From Brachypodius melanocephalos (taxonomy: Eukaryota > Chordata > Aves > Passeriformes > Pycnonotidae), in NCBI GenBank assembly GCA_013398615.1, contig VZSR01000393.1, positions 3,472,888 to 3,536,887 on the forward strand: a DNA stretch of 64,000 nt, read 5' to 3'. Both the position numbers and the translations under genes were made by a program. Below are positions 37,258 through 50,600 of this stretch, one piece after another; the stretch's first letter is position 1; every line of letters begins with the position of its first letter. Below the pieces are notes generated by a model. The model made no database searches and was not told the origin of the DNA. It was given only the letters and a program-made list of their open reading frames with translations.

Positions 37258-39105
37258 ATCAATGTTCTTGTTGAGTAACAATATCAACATTGAATCTAAC
37301 ATTATCCCAGAGTATGCTTGTCAGGATTTTGACAAATGTAAAATTTTAAAAAAAAAAGTGAGGCAAAGTGACTATTAGCAGCTCTAACAGACATAATGCT
37401 TTGATAATTATAATATCAGCATTTATTTTAAATGCCAGTTGCTGCTGCTTAAAAAGGGCGATATACACAGAGGCTTTGCATTTAGAGCTTGAATTACAGT
37501 TTGATGAATAGAAAAACCCAAACTATTTTGTAACATAAATCCTATTTAGCTCACCAATTTCCAATTTTTTCATATCATAAAGGAAGGTCTACAGTTTAAT
37601 CACTGTAATAATGTACTTCTGTTATGAAGAAAATCAATATCTATTTACTGCCCGTGGGAGACGTGGAGTCCATGGGTTTATCTGGAAGCAAAAGGAAGAC
37701 TAAATTTTCTCCTCCAGCAGTAGCCATTAAAAAAGGAAAGAAGTTGTTCCAAAGTGTTTGAACCAAATTGGTTTCCTGGCCAAAGTTATTTGTTTTCCAT
37801 CATGATGAAATCTATGACTATTTAATATATAGAGTGCATAGGATCAAGACTTTAATTCCTCATAACTTACACATTCATTTTAAATTACACATAAATTTGC
37901 ACATTTAATTCTTCATAATGCTGGCCTAACCACAGGGCTTGTGTGTGTGGACGAGTTTGTTACATTTTACACGACAATACAGGAATTTCATGGGCATGTT
38001 TTCAACAGTCTGTGTAAAATGGTGAATTTTGAGTGGTGTACAAATTAGGATTTGGATATTGAATTAATATCACTTTGTAGAAGGCTGTACATGCATACAT
38101 CTTGGCTGTTATATACATTAATATAAATATTAATATAAATAAAAATATTAAGACCACTTCAGGGAGTTTCCTTACACAGATGATGATATTCATATGAATT
38201 TCTCCTCAGGCAGAGACCACCAAGCTCTAGGACAGAACAATGGCTGAAACTTGGGTTTAGTATGAGATATTTCCCCTCAAACCATTATTGTTACTTAGGC
38301 TACTACTTAAAATAAGCCCAAAGTAGAGAGCAAATATTCAGTATTCTAAATAAAACCCTTGATTGTTGTAAAAGACACAACACCACTGAAGCTGGTGCCT
38401 CTGCACTGTTTTTTACCATGCAAAGATATTTCCCTGCATAACAGAGAGAGGCTGGTCTGCAACAGCTACTCACTAGATGCTCATGGTTTGGGAAAAAGAT
38501 CATTTTCCACGGCAGCTGTGCTAGAAGTATAAAGCACTATAATAATTTTTAATAGCTTCAGAGAATAAGAGTCACAATGTTCCAAGGAAAGTACTTGCTG
38601 TCAAACACACTGAAATCACCCTTTTCTTTTTAAAACACAAGCTATGTTTCAGCTTTCCCTTTGGACCAACGTATGTAATTTCTTTGTTTTTTTTTTTTTT
38701 CAGGCAAAAAAAAAAATCAGTTGTTCCTCATAATTAAACAGTGCTGCAGAAATCTTTCACTCCAGTGTGAAAGCATCAATTATTATGTAACTTCTTGTGC
38801 TGATTTTAGACCACTTAATCATCGTATCACTCTTATTATTCCACACTCAGAGGTGCCAGGAGCACAAAGCCAACGCTGCTCTCACACAAACCCTCTGTCA
38901 GCAGCAGATGATGGGGGAGTGAGGGTCTGCTCCCCAGGAATGGGCTTGGTTAGAGAAAATACAGCTCCACTGTGCTCTGTAAACAATTACAGACCCTGCT
39001 GTGATCAAACATTCCCTGCGGGTGTGGGGTCACTGACTGTCCCTTCCTGGGGCTGTGAGGAGCACACACAGACATCCTTGCTGGGACAGAGCTCCTCTGG
39101 GCTCA

Positions 39106-39205
39106 NNNNNNNNNNNNNNNNNNNNNNNNNNNNNNNNNNNNNNNNNNNNNNNNNNNNNNNNNNNNNNNNNNNNNNNNNNNNNNNNNNNNNNNNNNNNNNN
39201 NNNNN
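39106..39205. other. assembly gap (100 N)
   Basis: Exactly 100 N, directly next to the 25-bp minisatellite. The missing sequence probably includes more repeat copies. Confidence 0.99.
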
Positions 39206-39420
39206 TCCATGGCAATTCCAGAGCTCACGATCCACAGCAATTCCAGAGCTCACAATCCATGGCAATCCCAGAGCTCACGATCCATGGCAATTCCAGATCT
39301 CACAATTCATGGCAATTCTGGAGCTCAGAATCCATGACAATTCCAGAGCTCACAATCCATGGCAATTCCAGAGCTCTGGATCCATGGCAATTCCAAGCTC
39401 AGGATCCATGACAACTGAGC
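39206..39420 (+). repeat. 25-bp minisatellite, about 8.5 copies, beside an assembly gap
   Basis: Tandem units near TCCATGGCAATTCCAGAGCT followed by CACAA or CACGA, 25 bp each, with a few substitutions per copy. The last complete unit is 24 bp and the array decays into GACAACTGAGC. The array begins exactly at the edge of the 100-N gap, so its true length is unknown. The unit lacks stops in one frame, which creates a long spurious open frame across 38721-39575. There are no unique spacers, so it is not a CRISPR array. Confidence 0.95.
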
Positions 39421-41250
39421 TTGCTGGAGCTCCCCTTCCCTTCCTGCAGCCACAGGATCCCTCTGGGAGGGGAACCACGGAATTCATGGCACCAATCCCC
39501 GTGTGCTGTGTCAGAATCCCCCTTCCAAAGAGCCTGCACCAAAGAATATATCAGAATACGCGGTTGGAGGCATAAAGAGTCTGACTGACAAGTGCAGGAG
39601 GCACCATTCTTGCCAGTCCTGATTATTACACTTTCTAAAAAAATCTCACAACTACCACCCAATCTGCCAAGTTATGCCTAATTATATTTACAAAGGTAAC
39701 AATGTGCACAGAGCATATGAAAAGAGCTGTGTCCTGGAATAGATAAATGTCTGCATCAGGACACTTGGCTGAATGAGGAAAGGTAAGAAGCAGCTCAACT
39801 TTTTCAACAGGACTTTCAACCTGGGTGTCTCCACCAGCAAAATCTCAAAACAGGAGCACTCTAGATAAGAATTCCCTTCTGTATTACAAATATTTACTTC
39901 AACAAAGCTTTTTTTTTTTTTTTTCTTTTCCCAAATCACTGTGTTTCTGTAACAAATGTTCCTTTCAACAAATCAATATATTTCCATAAAAACCGGTCTC
40001 CTGCAACACCCAATCAGCTCTATTTGCACTGTTAATTATATATTTCATTTTAACAGTCGCAATTTGTAATTCAAATAATCCACAGGCCAAAAGGTATTTG
40101 CTGAAAAAAAATGGTCAAATAATTTTCAGCTATTAACATATTAGAGCTGTACAATCTGTTTGCAGACAATTTGAGAGGAGAAAGGAAGGCAAAGTTGTTC
40201 TAATAAATTTTTAGTTGCAAATTATTGAATCATTCCTGGTCCCCGCCGTAGGTAGGAACGAGTTTATTTAAATCAAAAAATGTGAACGTAGAGACAAGTT
40301 TCTCCTACACAATAACCTCAAATGGCTTTTAGTAGAGACAGCTTTTGAAATATCTCTATATAAAAATCCCAGTGCCGAAGAGAATTCCCTGAGCATGTGG
40401 AGGGTGTAAAGGTCAGATAAAATGGATCAGGACAGAGATGAGCAGCAGAGCTCTGCTGGAACTCTGAGAGAGGAGAAATCAGGAGCAACCCCAAAAGCGT
40501 TCAAGCCTGAAAAGGTTCTCGGGCTAGAATAAATCAGCACAGCTCCACTGACTTCAAATGGACTTCCCAGGTTTATTTACACTTTTATTAAGCTTTAACT
40601 TGCCCAGTTTGTGAATGAAGAACTGGTAGGTTCCCAGAGGTTTGTATTCACACCAAACCAGAACTCGGGGTGAGAGGCTGCTCCCCAAATATCACAGCAC
40701 CAAAAACATGGGAACCAAAGGTCACAGAACTTTGGAACAAAGTTCCCAAATCCCCCAAAAAACAGGAGGATGAGGGTGATTCTCCCTGCTCATATAAAAA
40801 TCAGGGCAGTCTGCAGTGCTCACAAGAGGGTGCCCGTGTTTGTGCATCACAAACAGCCCTGGACACTGGGGACGAGCCCAAGGCATGGACCCACAGACCA
40901 GGGGATCACCCCAGGCTGTAAATATTTCATACAGAAGGAACTGATCAGCTCTGCCCTCGCTTACTGGGGACAAATTGCTCTCCCAAATGCTGTGGGCAGG
41001 AGCCAATGCCACTCATCAGTGACCTCACTGATGGACACACATGGCAGCTGCAGCCCCAGGCCAGGGCAGCCCTTCACTGAGCACAGAGACAAAAGGCTCA
41101 AAATCCAGCAGCTCTCCCCACGGCTGAGTTTGCTCCTCCTCAAGTCTGACTCAGGCTCAGGAAGCCCCAAAGTGTTTCCTGCAGGCTTTGCAGGAGGATA
41201 TTGAACAGCCCTGGAGCTTTATCTCCTTAAGGTGCTCAGAAGCAGATTGG

Positions 41251-41517
41251 AACAAGGCAGAGGTCACGGTTTTGTGTTGAAGGAGGGCAGATGTACATTG
41301 GGTGTGAGGAAGAAATTCACCCCTGTGAGAGTGGGGAGCCCTGGCACAGGTGGCCAGAGAAACTGGGGCTGCCCCTGGATCCCTGGAAGTGTCCAAGGCC
41401 AGGTTGGATGGGGCCTGCAGCACCCTGGGATAGTGGAAGTGTCCCTGTCCATGGCAGGGGGAGAATAAGATGAGCTTTAAGGTCTCCTCCAACCCAAAAT
41501 ATTTTATGATTCTGTGC
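41251..41517 (+). mobile_element. CR1 LINE 3' fragment
   Basis: CR1 landmarks are GAGGAAGAAATTCACCCCTG, GAGTGGGGAGCCCTGGCACAG, CCCTGGATCCCTGGAAGTG, GGTTGGATGGGGCCTGCAGC and GTCCATGGCAGGGGG, then AAGGTCTCCTCCAACCCAAA and a TTTTATGATTCTGTG end. The 3' end is intact and the 5' end truncated. The orientation is plus, antisense to CDH13. Confidence 0.92.
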
Positions 41518-44500
41518 AAACTTGGGGCACTTCAACTTAAGGTTATTTTCCATGTTTTTCTTGCCTTGCAAACCCAGGTCTGAACCTAGCAGCAAACCAG
41601 AGCACAGCTTAAACCCTGACACCACAGAGCCCTGTGCTCCCAGCCCTTCCCAGCACACAGTTCTGAGGGAATGCACTGCAGGAACCTGAGTGAAACCCAA
41701 TGCTGAACATTTTATGATCTCCTGCCACCAAGCAATCCATCATGTCACCACAGCTGAATTTAGATTAATCAAGTTTATACCTCTGAGACCTGCCTGGATT
41801 CCAATGCAACCCTCACTTTAATCTACCTCATCATTCCAAGACATCACAGCCCCACACAGAGCCTTCCTTCACCTTTCCGTCAAACAGCAAATCCTGTTGG
41901 ATGTTCAGCTGAGTCAAGATCGTTGAAATGAATCCAGCTGACCAGAGCAATGCCAGGGAAGCTGCTTGACCACGTGTCTGGGCAGGGTTTGCGTGCACTG
42001 CTGCTTCACCGCTGCTCAGGACACACCTTGAGAACGGAGCTCTCCCACTGCTTACACTTTTCACTCCACTTTGCACCACTGGGAGGGTGGCAATGGAATT
42101 TGTTCCAGCTGAAATTCAGCTGGAGGATGCGCCCTGGGCATCACCTATTTCTCACAGTCCCAAAAGCTGTGACACCACAAGAGTCTGGCACTCACAAGAC
42201 CAGGATGAACCATCCGAAGGACCTCCTGCAGAGACTTCTCAAGGAGGTGCTCCATCCTTAACCCCAACCAGCATCTCTACACCCACAACAGCTGAGCATC
42301 ATTCCTGTGCCCTGTTCACACTGGAGGATGTGAACCAGCCTCTTTCTTTGCTAAAACGAACCAGGCTGTGACAGGATCTTTGCACGGCAGCTGAAGATAA
42401 AACTTTTCCATGAGTTTCAATCTATAATCATCTAACTTGGTATTTTCTGCCTAGGCAATAAAAGATAATAAATTTTGTGGTGCCTGCCTCGTGCCAAATT
42501 TTCAGATGATGTGTTATCAAATGAATCAAAATGCAGCTCACTGGGTTGACATCAGAAGTCACATTCTCACCAATTAGGCCCACTTAGACAATATTTCCCT
42601 CCCTAAACATTCCAATTCCCCCAACAGAAAGCAACGTGATAAAGGTCGGGATGGAAATCGTGTTTCTGCCGTGTAATCTGCTTTGCAAATTTGTATCAGT
42701 GGTCAAAATGCTCAGAAAACTCAATTACTGACTTGTTACCACAACCGTACATCAGCAGGCCCTGGCAGACAGAGGTTATTCCTAAAATTAGCACCCTAAT
42801 GCAAAAAGCATATTCTGTGATTCCAGATGTACAGCCTTTGCTTGATGTTTATATTGTTAAATATTAATGGAAGCGCTGTCTGTTATTTCAGGCAAATTAT
42901 CAGGCGCATAATAGTCTAGTTAAATAGGTGCATTGTCAGTCGGGGCTGGAGGGGAACAAAAAAGCCTCTGTGTCTGTTTGAATACCACATTTCAACGTGG
43001 TGTTCTAATCAAAATAGTCATCAAATGTTACTTTTAATCACTATTATCATTTTGCCTTGAACTTTCATTTTTTATGCAAATCTTATTTTAGAGTTTAGTG
43101 TTCTGTTGCCGGCAATAATTCCAGGTAGCTTTTGAAAGAGAGGAGCCTGCTGAGAGTGTAATGGATCAGTAAATGATACCAGCTTTGCTTGTGGACAAAA
43201 ACAATTCTGGTGGCTGCATTTACATTCTCGTTGGGTTGTACCTGCAGAATGTAAATTGGCCTAATTCTAAATCATCCAAGGGAAAATGATGCAAAATGGA
43301 TTTCAATTACACTATTTCTGTTTTACCAAAAAGCTTATCACACTATGGGGTGAAAAAATCAACCCCTCCATAAGATTTGTGTTCTGATGAAAGATGTAAC
43401 AATGGAATTTTACATTTAAAATTTCTCCAGTCAATTTCATTCTTTTCTCTCTTACTCCTACGCATCTTTTTATCACCTCTTTTCATGATAAAAAAAAAAA
43501 AAATTAAATGCCTTTTTTGGAAGTCCTGCATTTTCTGCTTCAGTGAAAAAGTTCTCTTTTTGCTAGACTTTCACAACCCTACTTTTATTTTCTAAGAGCA
43601 TCTGCCAACCAAAGGGCTCCCCACCATCACCCTTAAGTCAGGCTTTGTCTTCTTGCAGCCAAACCAATATTTGTAGGTTATCCTCACTTTCAGACTTAGC
43701 CTGTCACTGCCTCATGCAGATTTTGCACTGCAGTACAGTTGCTCCTGTGAAACAATAATTTACATGACAGAAAATACAGGACGGGTTGCTCAAAGAAGAA
43801 GAAATAACACTGCAGTGTGAACTCGGCTTTCCTGCTGTGCTCGTGCTACTCAATGTCAGAAATTTCTGGAGGCCTGGTGCCCTATAAAATGGTTTTATGT
43901 ACAACTTTCCTTTAGGGGAACTCCCAAGGCACACCGGAAAGAAAAACAAATTCTTGCTAAAGTGGTGAATTAAGAAAGCAACGAAGATAAGAGTTAATGA
44001 CTGAGAGAAATCCACTGGTTTGTTATTCAAATTGCAATTAGGGGAAAAACATGTAAGCATCATGAGACAGAGGGGAGGTGGGATGGGAGAGGACGTGGGG
44101 GTGAGCAGAGGTCAGGGAACTACAATGGAGAGAGCTCAGAAAGAGCTCTGCAAACTCCAAGTCCCATTTCCAGGCAATTCTCGTAGACTAAAAGCAGCAA
44201 AGCCAACAAAGGGGAGAACGGTAAGGGAGGCACTGGAAACAGGAGGAGAAGTGGGAGGAAAGAATAACTGAGCCCTTTGAAGGACTGGGAAGAGACATCC
44301 ACAAGGTTATTTAAAGCACTTTTCAAAGGCAGGGGGAGCTGAGCTGTGGATGTGAGCAGCACTTCCATACCCAGCCCATCCTCAAGCCCGTCCCTGTGCC
44401 TCTCAGAACCACAGCCTGTGATTGTCCCCTCGTTCCTTGCCCCTAAGGTGGAGGATTTGGATTTTCCTGGGGGGTGGAATGCTCTTTTAATGCTCCACCA

Positions 44501-47282
44501 AGAAGATAAGGTAAAAGACAAGAGAAAATACAATTCTTTACGTTCTTGTGTTGTATTAATTTACTTGCTTGTTGGAAATCACTGGTTTATATCTGGCTAT
44601 CACAAGTGTCTTTTAAAACCTGCGTATTGAAAAGTTTAAAAAAAATGGTACTATATGATCAAAATATTATTCATTACTCCATATGTATCACCCCAAAGAC
44701 AGAAACACACTTATGACCAGCATTAGTATATGTTATTTTCCATTTTAACATTACTTCATCATCTCCCTGACAACCATTTGAAATCTATAACTGCAGTTTG
44801 GGTGCCCCAGCTCTGCCAAATCCAAGTCCAGCTGTTCTGGGGAGAGAAGTGTGCAGTCACTGCTCATTCCTGGCTGCCTGAAGGGATCCACACATCCCTG
44901 AATTCCCAGGGTGGCCTTTAAGCGTGGCTCACCTGGCACACACAGAACTGCAGCACACACAGATCCTGCCAGAATGTTTGGATAAGCAACCTTGGCCACA
45001 AGCAGGGCAAGAGCTTTGAAAAGCACCAAAGAAACTGGGTCAAAATCCAGCCCTTCTTAGACACAGGTAGGCAAATGGAATTTTGCATTGCTGACAGCTC
45101 CTGAAGATCTACAATCAAACTAAATAAATTACAGAGGCACCTCTTCAATTCTTGGCTTTCCTTGTGTCAGGAATGTGCCCCTAAAAGCTGGAATTTGTAT
45201 TTCAGTGCGTCCTCCAACACCCGTTGGTCCAACAGGACGTTTGATTCTGACCTCAACCAGCCCAAGATGTAATTCCTGCCATTTCTGCAGGCCACAGGTT
45301 GTGTGACATTCTGGAATGCCCTGCAACCTTCACTGAGCCCAAGGAACTTTTATTCACATAATTAATTTATATGCACAAATCCCTGGCTGAAAGCAACACT
45401 GAGCTGCAGGATCAGGTTCATGTGCTGGAACTACTCCAAAACACTTCTGCAAAATGGGAATCAAAGCAGGCCCAGCAACCGTAGATCTAATGGGATTTAA
45501 ATGGAATTAATATCGAATACTAAAAATTATGGTGTGTAATCATAATGACAATTCAAGCTTAACAAGAGCAGCACAGTAATGAATGAATTAAAAGCAATAC
45601 ACTGTCTCACTCTCAACAGAAGTGTTTGAGACTATGTTTTAATACAAATCCACTGTTTGAACTGAGATTAACAAATATTAGTCTCATTATAAATTTTAAT
45701 ATTATTTGCATAAACTTTATTGAGAGAGAAAGAAAGGGAAGAAAGAAATTTCAATTTCACAAGAATACTGGAAAATTGAATTCTCTTAAAAGCCTATCTT
45801 TAAAGTCACTTTAAGTTAGACAGATTTCCAGGGACAGGAAATGCTGAGTTAACACTACAACAAATTGGAAGGGAGGCTACAAGTGAGACAATTAGCTTAA
45901 TAAGCAGATGGAGAAGATGCTTCTAAAATTACTGCCTTTGTCAAATGTTCAGCATCTTAAGCCTGGTAGGATGCTGTTTATCAAGGCAGGAATGCAATTG
46001 CTGCTGAAAATGTGAAATAAAATTGATATTATTAGAGAGACAATATTTTAGAGCAGGACTGCAGTACACAAGTGAAAGTAAAGCAGAATAAAAAGAAATC
46101 AGCACCTAGGTTGTGTTTTTTCGGGGATTCAAACAAAGGCTGGCAACTGAAAATCAAGGAAGAATTCACTTATCTTCCAATGTTCTCTCTCTTCTCAAGC
46201 TTTGCCTTCTCTAACTTTGTTTCAAAAATATTATTTGCCTAAAAATGTGGGTTTTTTCTTATGAAGGAGGATCTACAAAACACTGTCAAAATATGATGGG
46301 TTTGGACTCCACTGATTTCCCTGAACTTGAGGTTTTGACTCGGGTCTAGGCCAGGGTGAGTAAAACGGATTTATAATATCCATGGAATTTATCAGACACA
46401 TTTTTTCCCCCAAGTGATTCCAACTCCAGGTGGTGAAGAACAGCATCAAAAGCACCCCTTTGAGAGGTCATTCAGCTCCTTCATCATCTTGAGTATTCCA
46501 CTGAACTCTCCCTACACAGAGATAACCAACACCTCGTTATTTGGGCCATTATGGAAATTTTCCCTTACAGCACACTTAGGAAAGGAGCACTTTAAAGGAA
46601 AATGTCACAGCACCAGGGAAGGAAAATAGGCAGCTTTTAAAGTGCCTCCAAACAGTGGCAAATTACAAAGCATTTTTTGATGATTCCTGGCAGATTGAAG
46701 GATTATGTTGAATTTAATCAATGTTTTTGAGACATGGTTCCACAGAACCCAAGCTTTTTAACCAGAATTTTATAAAAATGAGACATTCCTCCATCAATAT
46801 TGAGCCCAGACGATTGATCTCTCTGTTGGACAGAATATAATGTCTCCAAAACCAGCCCTACATTAAAAAAGCATCACATCCTGCCCTTAAAGCTTATTTA
46901 CAGATGCTCTGTTTACCAAAGGTCAACACACTTGTTCCTGACAGCATCCAGAACCTCTCCCTGCAGGGATCAAAGCAAATATTATGGGATCTTTGACTGG
47001 CATGGAACTGCTGGGACTTTTTCCAGCAATCCCCAAAACAACTGGCTAATAACAGAGGCATCTCTGAATATAAGTCTGTCCTCAAAAGGACCTTTTGGAA
47101 TGTGCAGAGGGGACTGGGCCAGGAAGGCTTCAGTTCCACTTGCAAGGATAAATCCAGCAGTGCCCACTTTGTACATGCTGTTGGTATCCAGTGATTTGGG
47201 AATGGACATGCTGCTCTTCCATTTAATGCCTTAAGTTTTATCTTCTGTATTTTTGAGGTTCTGTGGTGCCCAGGGGTGCAGC

Positions 47283-47659
47283 TCTGAGCTCACAGTCAGG
47301 GTCACTCAGCTCTGCACACAGCACAGACACAAAACAAATCCTTTTCCTGCTGCACACCAAGGACAACTTTCAGCCCAAAAGCACAACCAAGGGTGGCTGA
47401 GGGGAGGAACAAGAAGGATGGGACCTGACAACCTGGAGCTGGAATGGGACAATTCAACCCCAATATGAAATTGGACCAAAACTTATAAAAGTGTGAGACC
47501 TTGTGCCCATTTTGTGTCCATTTTGTGTCCACCTTGGGTGTAGCCCTGGCCAGGCTCTTGTCCTGCCCAAGGTGTATCCTAAAAGCCTTTCAATAAATAC
47601 CTGCTTTATTCTCTGTCTCTGTTCAGTCTCTGTTCCAGCTCAGCCTTCCCAAGGTATCA
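47283..47659 (+). mobile_element. solo LTR of an avian endogenous retrovirus
   Basis: About 377 bp with a clear LTR layout. The TATA box lies in CTTATAAAAGTG at 47484-47490. A segment CTTGGGTGTAGCCCTGGCC follows, then CCCAAGGTGTATCC, AATAAA at 47592-47597, ACCTGCTTTATTCT and the end CCCAAGGTATCA. GCAGC occurs at 47278-47282 and 47660-47664 and is a candidate 5-bp target duplication, though the left end does not begin with a perfect TG. No internal viral genes adjoin it, so it is probably a solo LTR. It is antisense to CDH13. Confidence 0.8.
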
Positions 47660-50600
47660 GCAGCACGTGTCCTGCTTTTTTTCTGCTGGTGTGGCTTCTG
47701 TGTTTCTGTGCTTTTCTTGTTTCAGTGAAATCAAGAGTTTAATTACCTCGGGAGGCAGCAGGGGTGGCAGAGTGTCAGATGAGGTCAGCTTGTCACTGAG
47801 GGGCTCTAACTGGAACATTTGCCTGACAATTTTAAAGGCAATGAGCTTTCAAATAAGATATTTGCATTTCTAGTTTGGTTTAAGTGTATCTTTGCTTATT
47901 AGGGCTTCTGTGGAAACAGCATCCACATGTTTGTTTTCCTGAGACTAGCTTTAAAAGCCCTCCAAGCCTCTAGGAAGTTTCTTTTTTCTATTTAATTGCT
48001 GTTTTGTGTTTGGTGCAATAGGGCTCTCTGATGCTCACACAAAGGTTGAGGCATAACTGTCCAGATGCAGTTTTGACCTGAAGGACAACAGCTGAGCTTG
48101 AAAACAATAAGAAAAATCAAATCAAAATCCATCATCAGCTTGCCCTAAATTTCTTAATGGCCATGCAACACACAGCTATTCCCTGAAGAGGCAATAAAAA
48201 TATTCTAATAATAAAGACATCATCACACACATTTAGAAAATATCCTGTGTGTCTTCAACCTTTGAAGGCCTGAGGAAAGACCTCTGTTATTCATGCTGTT
48301 GTAAGCTCTGTGTACCTCCCAATTCTTTATAGAGAAAGCTTAATGGCCATGGATTATTTGCCTCATTGGTTATGGTGCTTGGAAATAAAACAATGGGAAA
48401 TATTCATTATCATGCTCCCTTGTATTGAACTTCCACTTGGCTGAAGTATTAAAACAAGCTGCAAGGAAAATTAAACCTCAGAAAAAAAAAATGGTAGGTT
48501 TATTTATGAAGGTGAGAGACAAACTAAGAGCTGCATTCCTCTCGGTTTGCTGTGGTTATAGTGTAAGAGCTCTCTGCTCTGGGCTCACTCTGTCTCTCCA
48601 ACAGGTTTTTGTTCTCTCCTATTTCTAGGTGGCAGCCTAAGAACAGGAACTGAGACCATATGGGAGGTGAGATTACAAAGAAAAGAAAACCCAGCAACAA
48701 CAACCAAGCCACCAATGACTGGAAAAAAATAAGAAAAAAAAGAAATTCGTTGTCATATTCAGTATTTCAAGAAGAATCATTTGTGTTGTCAAATTTGAAT
48801 AGCTTAATAATTAGGAAATCCAAAACAGACTGACTAAAGAGTAGTCTGAGAAAAAGATACTAATGGAACAAAGTTCTGCCTGAGGCTTACTGAAGTGAAA
48901 ATTTACCTATAATTTCTTAACCATTTATTATAGATTATGGCAGATAATTTTTGAGAAACTTCTGCAATATACTCTGACCAAGCCAATATCAAAATGTCAC
49001 CTCAAATGGTACAGAAATATTCATTTATATTATTTTATTGTGACGAAAGATCAGAGATTTATCAGTTGATTATAGTTTGCTGTGTGGAATCAATAACATC
49101 AAACAGGCAGAATGATCCCTAAAAGCTGTAAATTATGCTTAGTTGAGAAGCTAAATATAGGCTTTAAAGTGAAAAGTGTACACCGGATATTGACAATTTA
49201 TTAGCTGAATGTTCACTAATTACCTTTTTTTGACATCCTAATGGCCAGCATTTCTGCTGTCAATAAACTGTGCTGTAATCCCAAGATGGTGCTGTAGGTC
49301 AACACCGAATTAAATCCACATCACTCAGCCAAAGTGGTAAATTACTCTGCAGAAACTGGAATTCCTTAAGCCCTGGTTGGTGCATTTGATGACTGCTTCA
49401 TTAATAACAGAGCAAAAAACGCTTCAGGGATTTATGGTGGCAAGAACTGATGATTAAATCCTTTTTTAGATTTAAGGGTGGCATGAAAGTGCCATCTGAG
49501 ATCCAGGAAGAGCGATAGGGATTTCGTCTTGCTTGCTTCTTCCTGAAGATAAGGTGACTTCTTTCCCAGCACTTTTACATTTCATCTCTAAAGTGAATTA
49601 ATATTTTTAAAGGCCAAGCTTGTGGTTTCATTTTTCACTTTGACAGGTTCTGAAATGCAGATAGATTTGATATCATATGGAATACTTCTCTTGTTTTAGT
49701 TTAGTCATCTTTTGTTCTAATGCCACAGAACAAGCCACTGACTTTTCAAATGACCCTGTGAAAACACAAGATCAGAAAACAAAGCTGTTCCTGTCCAGCT
49801 GGGAAATCACCTTCTCATCTTGAGGAAGCTGCTTTTTGTTCTTATTTTTTTTCCCTTTTCCAGCAGTTTCTTTTTAATCTATCCTAGCAAGGGGTTTAAC
49901 AACAAAGGGTCTCTTTGAAGAGGCTGTTGAGTGAAAATAATAGTGAAATGCTTAGCACTGAAGTTCAAAGGTGACACGACAACAAACTGCTTGTCTCACC
50001 TGTGCCATTTCACTTTCCTGCTTGGTAATTATTTTGGAGAGGTTTGCAATGCTAAAAGGAAACAGCAAGCACTGAGATGTAAATAATTACAATATGTAAA
50101 TATAGATGCCTGTAGAGAAAACTGTAAGTGAAGAGAGGGAACCTCTGGACTGTAGGAATAACCAATGTCCGTGTGTACATCAGGCCACAAGAGATGGCAA
50201 ACACTTCCTAGAGAACAGATTTGCTATTTTGAGGAGACTATTCGTTTATTTGCCAGGGAAAAAGACACCTTGCTTTCACTTTGGGGAAGAACCGGCACTT
50301 TTAGAAATGGTTCTGCCTCTCAACTGCCTGGATCACCCTGGGGTTCCCAGGGGAAGAACTGGTGAAATCCAAGCCTGTTGAGGTATTGAACTTCCACTCG
50401 CTTTTGCAGATGTGGAGGTAAAGTCTCTTTTACAAAAAAAAAAAAAAAAAAAAGAAAAACGTGTTTACTAGAAAATTGTCTGTATAATGCATGCAGAAGT
50501 GCAAAGGAGGTGTCAGCAGGGTTTATCTAACACATGCATTAAAGCATTAGCATGAGTGTGCTGACTATGCAGAAGATATAATTTCTTGGTCTAGAAACTC

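Noticed and set aside
39206..39420. CRISPR-like regular repeat
   Set aside because: Units are directly adjacent with no unique spacers, in a bird intron; it is a minisatellite.
38721..39575. 285-codon plus-strand open frame
   Set aside because: It runs through the 100-N gap and the stop-free frame of a 25-bp minisatellite. The predicted protein is repeat translation with no domain.
41950..42480. Possible LTR or other old retroelement
   Set aside because: Some LTR-like words and an AATAAA-like site near 42455 are present, but no clear ends, TATA box or target duplication could be defined.
47744..47800. Possible missing CDH13 exon ending before GTAATT (minus strand reads ...LLPPE|gtaatt)
   Set aside because: The upstream translation does not match the expected EC2 sequence ending in DRE, and no suitable acceptor pattern with cadherin sequence is present.
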